A DNA stretch of 64,000 nt from Actinoplanes couchii (lineage in GTDB: Bacteria > Actinomycetota > Actinomycetes > Mycobacteriales > Micromonosporaceae). The notes under the pieces are model-generated. The model did no database searches. It saw nothing but the letters and a program-made list of their open reading frames with translations, and had not been told where the DNA came from. Shown here in pieces: positions 60,258-64,000 of this stretch. The number at the start of each line of letters is the position of its first letter. The stretch's first letter is position 1. The position numbers and the translations under genes are program-made. The stretch is taken from NCBI RefSeq assembly GCF_016862075.1, contig NZ_BOMG01000103.1:1-64000 (forward strand), read 5' to 3'.

Positions 60258-62450
60258 TCAGGGAGCTGCGCGGCGGGATCTGGCCTGGGTGGCTCTGGTG
60301 GTGTCGCCCAGGCGTTCGAAGTGGGCTATTGCCTCGTTGAAGTGGCGGGTTGCCTCTCGGTGGCGGCCCCGGGCCTGCGCGATCGTGCCCAGCGCCTCGT
60401 CGGCTGAGGCCACTCCGGTGCCGGAGCGTGCCTTCTCCAGCAGGGTGCGCATCTGGCGGAAATGGTGGGTGGCCCGGTCGTGGTCGCCTTGGGCGAACGC
60501 CTGCCAACCCCGCTCCTGGTGGCAGTATCCCAGGACGAAGGCGTCTCCCAGCCGTTCGCCTATCGTGATGGCCAGCTCGCATTCGGCTGTCGCCTCGGGT
60601 TCCCGGCCGGACAACTGGTAGGAGACCGCGAAAGCCAGGTGGATCCACGCGTGGATCGGGCGTTCCTCGGGCGACAGCAACGGCAGCGCCGGCTCCAGGA
60701 CTGCCAAGGCCTCGGCCGGGCGGCGGACGTCGTTGTAGAGGCCGCCCAGTGATGCCCTCACCTCCACCTCCTCGCCCGCGTCGCCCAGCGCCTGGAAACC
60801 CTCGAGCGCCCTGGTCAGCGCCTCCCGGGCCGGATCGAAACGGCCCAGGCTGCGCAGCGTCTCGCCCAGGTTGCGGATGGCATGGGCCTCCTCACTCGGG
60901 TCGCCTTGGGCCAGGGCCACACCCTGTTCGGAGAAGGTTCGGGACGACTCCAGATCATCGTCCATCCGGTACGAGTGGGCTATCCAGCGCAGGGCCCTCG
61001 CCTGCCGGAGGTTGTCGCCCGAAGCCGCGGTCAGGGCGGACTGCCACAGTGGCAACCGGTAGACGTGATCACCGGACACGGTCAGCTGCCGGTGGACGGC
61101 TTCGACCAGATCCCAGGCGGCCTCGTGCCGGCCGGTGCGGACGGCCAGGTCGACGGTGGCCAGGGCGTTGTCGAGTTCGTCGGCACGCCAGTTCGCCGAG
61201 CCCACGTTTACGGTAGTCCAGGCGAGCAGCCGGTCGACACACGTGTCCCGGTCCTCGGCCGTCTCCTCGGCGGTGAACAACTCCCGGGCGTACAGACGCA
61301 GCAGGTCGTGCAATCGGAAACGGTCCGGGGCCGGGGTCTCCACCAGCATCGCGTCAGCCAGCCGCTCCAGCGCCGCGGAAGTGTCCTGGTGGAGGAGAGA
61401 AGGGCCGGCGAGAGCGGTCGCCGCGCCCAACCCCAGCACCTTGCCGGGATGGGCGCCGATCCGGCGGAAAACCAGCCGCTGCGCGGAATTCAAACTGTCG
61501 TACGCGCTCCGAAAGGTTCCCCGGACCGCCCTCTCCCCCTGAGCAAGCTCACCCAGACGGCGCTGCTCGTCGTCGAGACGGTCGGCCAGTGCGCCCGGTG
61601 ACCAGTCGGGACGGGCCCGCAGCCGGGCACCGGCCAACTGCACGGCCAGGGGCAGACCCGCGCACGCCGCGACGATGCGATCAGCTCCGGCGGGGTCGGC
61701 GGCGATCCGCTCAGGGCCGGCGGCGTGGGCCAGCAGAGCCCGCCCATCGGCGGCGGGTAACTCGCCCAGGCGGATCGTCCGACCACCGTGTGCGCTCAAT
61801 TGACGGCGGCTGGTCACCAGCGCGAACCCGCCGGAGGCACCGGGCAGCAGCGGGGTGACCTGGGCATCAGTACCGGCGTCATCGAGGAACACCAGCACCC
61901 GGCGGCCGGCCAGTTCGGTACGGAACCGGGCCGCCAACTCGTCCACGCTGCCCTGCGGATCCGGGTCGCCGAGGGCTCGCAGGAAGCGGACGAGCACCAT
62001 CTCCGGACGTACCGGAAAAGGGTCCGAACCTCGCAGGTCGGCATGCAGCTGGCCGTCGGGGAACCTGGCGCGCAGATCATGGGCGGCGCGCAGCGCCAGG
62101 GCGGTCTTCCCGGTGCCGGGCACTCCGGCGATCAGTACCGGTCCGGTCCTGGCACGCGCGGCGGCCACGATGGTGCGGATCTCGGCGGCCCGCCCCAGCA
62201 GCGGGCGCGGCGCGGGCAGCTGGGCCGGAACGGTTTCGTCCCTCGGTTCCGGGGTGCGGCGCTGCTGCCAGACGGCGATCACGGTGATCAGGGCGGCCAG
62301 CAGGCCGGTGATCGGCCAGGCCAGCCAGGCGAACCGTTGCAGCGGCCCGGGCAGATCGCCGCCGGTCGCGACGTTGATCGCGACCGCGAGCAGGGCGCTG
62401 AGGAGCCCGGACCACATGATCAGCAGTACGGTCACCCGATCCCGCCGCAT
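60258..62450 (-). CDS. Membrane-anchored STAND (NB-ARC) ATPase with TPR repeats
   Basis: A 730-aa protein from ATG 62450 (GTG 62456 possible). Two N-terminal transmembrane segments (about 8-28 and 38-62) anchor it, unlike the usual soluble AfsR/SARP-like ATPases. The NB-ARC domain spans about 85-400: P-loop LIAGVPGTGKTALAL, kinase-2 RRVLVFLDDAGTDAQ, GLPLAVQLAG (GxP motif), RLHDLLRLYARELF. TPR hairpins follow (about 520-725; RNLGETLRSLGRFDPAREAL). No DNA-binding or effector domain is seen. Probably a sensor/scaffold. Divergent from the PAF-AH-like gene at 62568. Confidence 0.8.
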   Translation of the reverse strand: MRRDRVTVLLIMWSGLLSALLAVAINVATGGDLPGPLQRFAWLAWPITGLLAALITVIAVWQQRRTPEPRDETVPAQLPAPRPLLGRAAEIRTIVAAARARTGPVLIAGVPGTGKTALALRAAHDLRARFPDGQLHADLRGSDPFPVRPEMVLVRFLRALGDPDPQGSVDELAARFRTELAGRRVLVFLDDAGTDAQVTPLLPGASGGFALVTSRRQLSAHGGRTIRLGELPAADGRALLAHAAGPERIAADPAGADRIVAACAGLPLAVQLAGARLRARPDWSPGALADRLDDEQRRLGELAQGERAVRGTFRSAYDSLNSAQRLVFRRIGAHPGKVLGLGAATALAGPSLLHQDTSAALERLADAMLVETPAPDRFRLHDLLRLYARELFTAEETAEDRDTCVDRLLAWTTVNVGSANWRADELDNALATVDLAVRTGRHEAAWDLVEAVHRQLTVSGDHVYRLPLWQSALTAASGDNLRQARALRWIAHSYRMDDDLESSRTFSEQGVALAQGDPSEEAHAIRNLGETLRSLGRFDPAREALTRALEGFQALGDAGEEVEVRASLGGLYNDVRRPAEALAVLEPALPLLSPEERPIHAWIHLAFAVSYQLSGREPEATAECELAITIGERLGDAFVLGYCHQERGWQAFAQGDHDRATHHFRQMRTLLEKARSGTGVASADEALGTIAQARGRHREATRHFNEAIAHFERLGDTTRATQARSRRAAP

Positions 62451-62567
62451 GATCACACCCCCCGGGGAAGCGTACCGAGCGGACCCGTAGTGGTGATGCT
62501 GGATTTCTCCCCGGATTCCACTCCGGACTGATGCGCCGCGACGGGGTGTTCCGGTTGGCTGGCGGGC

Positions 62568-63641
62568 ATGACGTCGATATTGGTCACCGCCGTGACGGCG
62601 GCCGCGCTGATCGTCCTGCCCGCACCGACCGGGGATCTGCCGGTGGGCCGTGAGGTGCTGCACCTCACCGACCGGGGGCGGGAGGATCCCTGGGTGCCCG
62701 GGACGGCCCGCGAACTGATGGTCTCGATGTACTACCCGGCCAAGACCTCGGCCGGGCGCCCGGCCCGGTACCTCACCCCGGTCGAGGCACAGCTGTTCAT
62801 CGACGATCGCGGGGTCGGTGAGTACGTGGACGCGGCGACGCTGAGCGGCACCCGCTCGTCGGCGCGCGAGTCCGCCCCGCCGCGCGCCGGACGGTATCCG
62901 CTGGTGGTCCTCTCCCCCGGCTTCACCCTGCACCGGCACACCCAGACCCACCTGGCCGAGGAGCTCGCCAGCAACGGGTTCGTGGTGGCGTCGATCGATC
63001 ACGCCTACGAGTCGTCGGGCACCGCGTTCCCCGGCGGCCGGACCCTGGAGTGCACCGCCTGCGAGGTGCTGGAGGAGGGCGAGATCCCCTTCCCGGCCGT
63101 CTCCCGGAACCGCGGCCGGGACGTCTCGTTCGTGCTGGACGAGCTGGCGAAAGGGCGGTGGGCGCGGCTGATCGACCGGACCCGGATCGGCATGGCCGGG
63201 CACTCGATCGGTGGCAGCGGCACCGCCTCGGCGATGATGGCCGACCCGCGGGTGCGGGCCGGGGTCAACATGGACGGCACCTTCTTCGAGCCGCTCCCGG
63301 AGACCGGGCTGAACGGCCGGCCGTTCCTGATGCTCGGCACCACCGAGCACGCGCCCGGCGGGCGTGACACGTCCTGGGACACCACCTGGGCCCGGCTGGA
63401 CGGCTGGAAGCGGTGGCTCTCGGTCACCGGCACCGGTCACCTCAGCTTCTGCGACACCCCGGTGATCGCCGAGCAGGCCGGCATCCCCAGCGGCGTCACC
63501 CCGCTCCCGGCCGACCGGACCGTGCACCTGGTCCGCGAGTACGTGACGGCCTTCTTCGACCAGCACCTCCGCGGTCACCACCAGGCGGTACTCGACGGCC
63601 CGACACCGGCAAATCCCGAGGTGCTGTTCCAGCAACCCTGA
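62568..63641 (+). CDS. Alpha/beta hydrolase, platelet-activating-factor-acetylhydrolase-like
   Basis: A 357-aa protein with a possible signal peptide (residues 1-20, TSILVTAVTAAALIVLPAPT). Core marks: MVSMYYPA (the strand before the oxyanion region), LVVLSPGFTLHRH, nucleophile elbow GHSIGGSG (Ser near 209), NMDGTFF (acid) and GTGHLSFCDTP (His). These match secreted PAF-AH/dienelactone-like lipases of actinomycetes. Ends with NPEVLFQQP. Divergent from the STAND ATPase across a 117-bp spacer. Confidence 0.8.
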   Translation: MTSILVTAVTAAALIVLPAPTGDLPVGREVLHLTDRGREDPWVPGTARELMVSMYYPAKTSAGRPARYLTPVEAQLFIDDRGVGEYVDAATLSGTRSSARESAPPRAGRYPLVVLSPGFTLHRHTQTHLAEELASNGFVVASIDHAYESSGTAFPGGRTLECTACEVLEEGEIPFPAVSRNRGRDVSFVLDELAKGRWARLIDRTRIGMAGHSIGGSGTASAMMADPRVRAGVNMDGTFFEPLPETGLNGRPFLMLGTTEHAPGGRDTSWDTTWARLDGWKRWLSVTGTGHLSFCDTPVIAEQAGIPSGVTPLPADRTVHLVREYVTAFFDQHLRGHHQAVLDGPTPANPEVLFQQP

Positions 63642-63712
63642 CACCATCGGCCGTGTGGGGCGCTGAGTCGTCTCTCACGCTCGCCGGGCCGGGGTCCGCC
63701 GGAGATCTACAG

Positions 63713-63724
63713 TGTTGATCAACA
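63713..63724. promoter_or_regulatory. Palindrome upstream of the thioesterase gene
   Basis: Perfect 12-bp palindrome tgttga|tcaaca, 28 bp before the ATG at 63752. Its core ttgatcaa is related to the gatcaacattgatc element at 53195. Plausible operator; no regulator gene lies nearby in the window. Confidence 0.3.
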
Positions 63725-63751
63725 ACCGCTGCTCCTCCGGAACGGACCCGC

Positions 63752-64000
63752 ATGACCACGCCCGGACGGCCCCCGTCGGCCTCCCAGCTCACGCTGTCGC
63801 AGATCATGGATCAACACCAGACCAATTTGCTGGGTACGATCCACGGCGGCCGCATCCTGAACCTGATCGACTCGGCGGCCGGAGTGGTCGCGTCCCGTCA
63901 CTCCGACGGTCCCGCGGTGACCGCGGCCATGGACGAGACGCTGTTCCTGCGCGCCGTCCGGGTCGGTGACGTGGTGCACGTGGACGCCCGGATCACCTGG
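63752..64000 (+). CDS. Acyl-CoA thioesterase (hotdog fold), 5' part
   Basis: The first 83 codons of a gene running off the window. The sequence SQLTLSQIMDQHQTNLLGTI then HGGRILNLIDSAAGVVASRH, with later TAAMDETLFLRAVRVGDVVH, is the YciA/BFIT-type single or double hotdog thioesterase; the Asp of LIDSAAG is the likely catalytic residue. Hydrolyses acyl-CoA thioesters. Start ATG 63752. Confidence 0.85.
   Translation, partial: MTTPGRPPSASQLTLSQIMDQHQTNLLGTIHGGRILNLIDSAAGVVASRHSDGPAVTAAMDETLFLRAVRVGDVVHVDARITW

Noticed and set aside
1..64000. tRNA, rRNA and CRISPR array
   Set aside because: No cloverleaf-like T-loop strings, rRNA cores or regularly spaced repeats were noticed when reading the sequence; a covariance-model scan would be decisive.

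Overview
The window looks like a chromosomal segment of a high-GC, filamentous, soil-type actinobacterium, most likely Micromonosporaceae (Actinoplanes-like); the genus is inference. Third-position GC is very strong, many starts are GTG, stop/start overlaps (ATGA, GTGA, TGATG) are frequent, there are many Tat/Sec-exported multidomain sugar-active proteins, and the regulator types (MmyB-like XRE, ROK, TetR, STAND/NB-ARC) are typical. No rRNA, tRNA or CRISPR array was recognised.

Layout. 0-1.6 kb: a broken AAA ATPase followed by the start of an HNH-type partner (Septu/PtuAB-like pair, cut by the window edge). 1.7-12.2 kb: small accessory units, namely an alpha/beta hydrolase plus a TPR protein; a lactonase-like MBL protein, a carboxylesterase-RidA fusion and a frameshifted MFS gene under a divergent XRE/MmyB regulator; an SDR/TetR pair with two palindromic operators; an F420-type monooxygenase with a second XRE regulator. 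12.3-17.8 kb: a 986-aa secreted PA14/propeller/CBM/DUF1080 protein and small hypotheticals.

17.8-46.4 kb: a run of same-strand genes that forms the core of the window. Read from the right it starts with a ROK regulator and a ribose-type ABC importer (its operon interrupted by an oppositely oriented TnpB gene). It continues with a Gfo/Idh dehydrogenase, a myo-inositol-phosphate-synthase-like enzyme, a UbiA prenyltransferase, a TIM-barrel isomerase, EboA, a TatD-type EboB, EboE, an EboF-like phosphodiesterase, a polyprenyl diphosphate synthase, a secreted ThuA-DUF1080 protein and another isomerase. After an AT-rich gap come a Tat-exported isomerase and a secreted sugar dehydrogenase with PKD domain. 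After a terminator and a new promoter region come a two-domain laccase, a 1300-aa ThuA/discoidin/sugar-dehydrogenase/PKD/DUF1080 protein, a cupredoxin with Ig-like repeats and a secreted beta-solenoid-like protein. Together these suggest import and extracellular processing of oxidised (3-keto type) sugars, coupled to an ebo-type metabolite-traffic module that makes and moves a prenylated cyclitol- or polyol-like metabolite. This coupling is inference from gene order and families.

46.5-56 kb: a TetR gene, two hypotheticals, an APH-like kinase, a heterodimeric ABC transporter pair, and a divergent BtuCDF-type importer (siderophore, cobalamin or F420-0 like). 56-60.2 kb: a region of visibly lower GC with a long inverted repeat, a membrane/GNAT-like hypothetical, an epoxide-hydrolase-like enzyme, a zinc-ribbon mini-protein and a membrane protein. 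60.2-64 kb: a membrane-anchored STAND/NB-ARC-TPR ATPase divergent from a PAF-acetylhydrolase-like esterase, then the 5' part of a hotdog acyl-CoA thioesterase.
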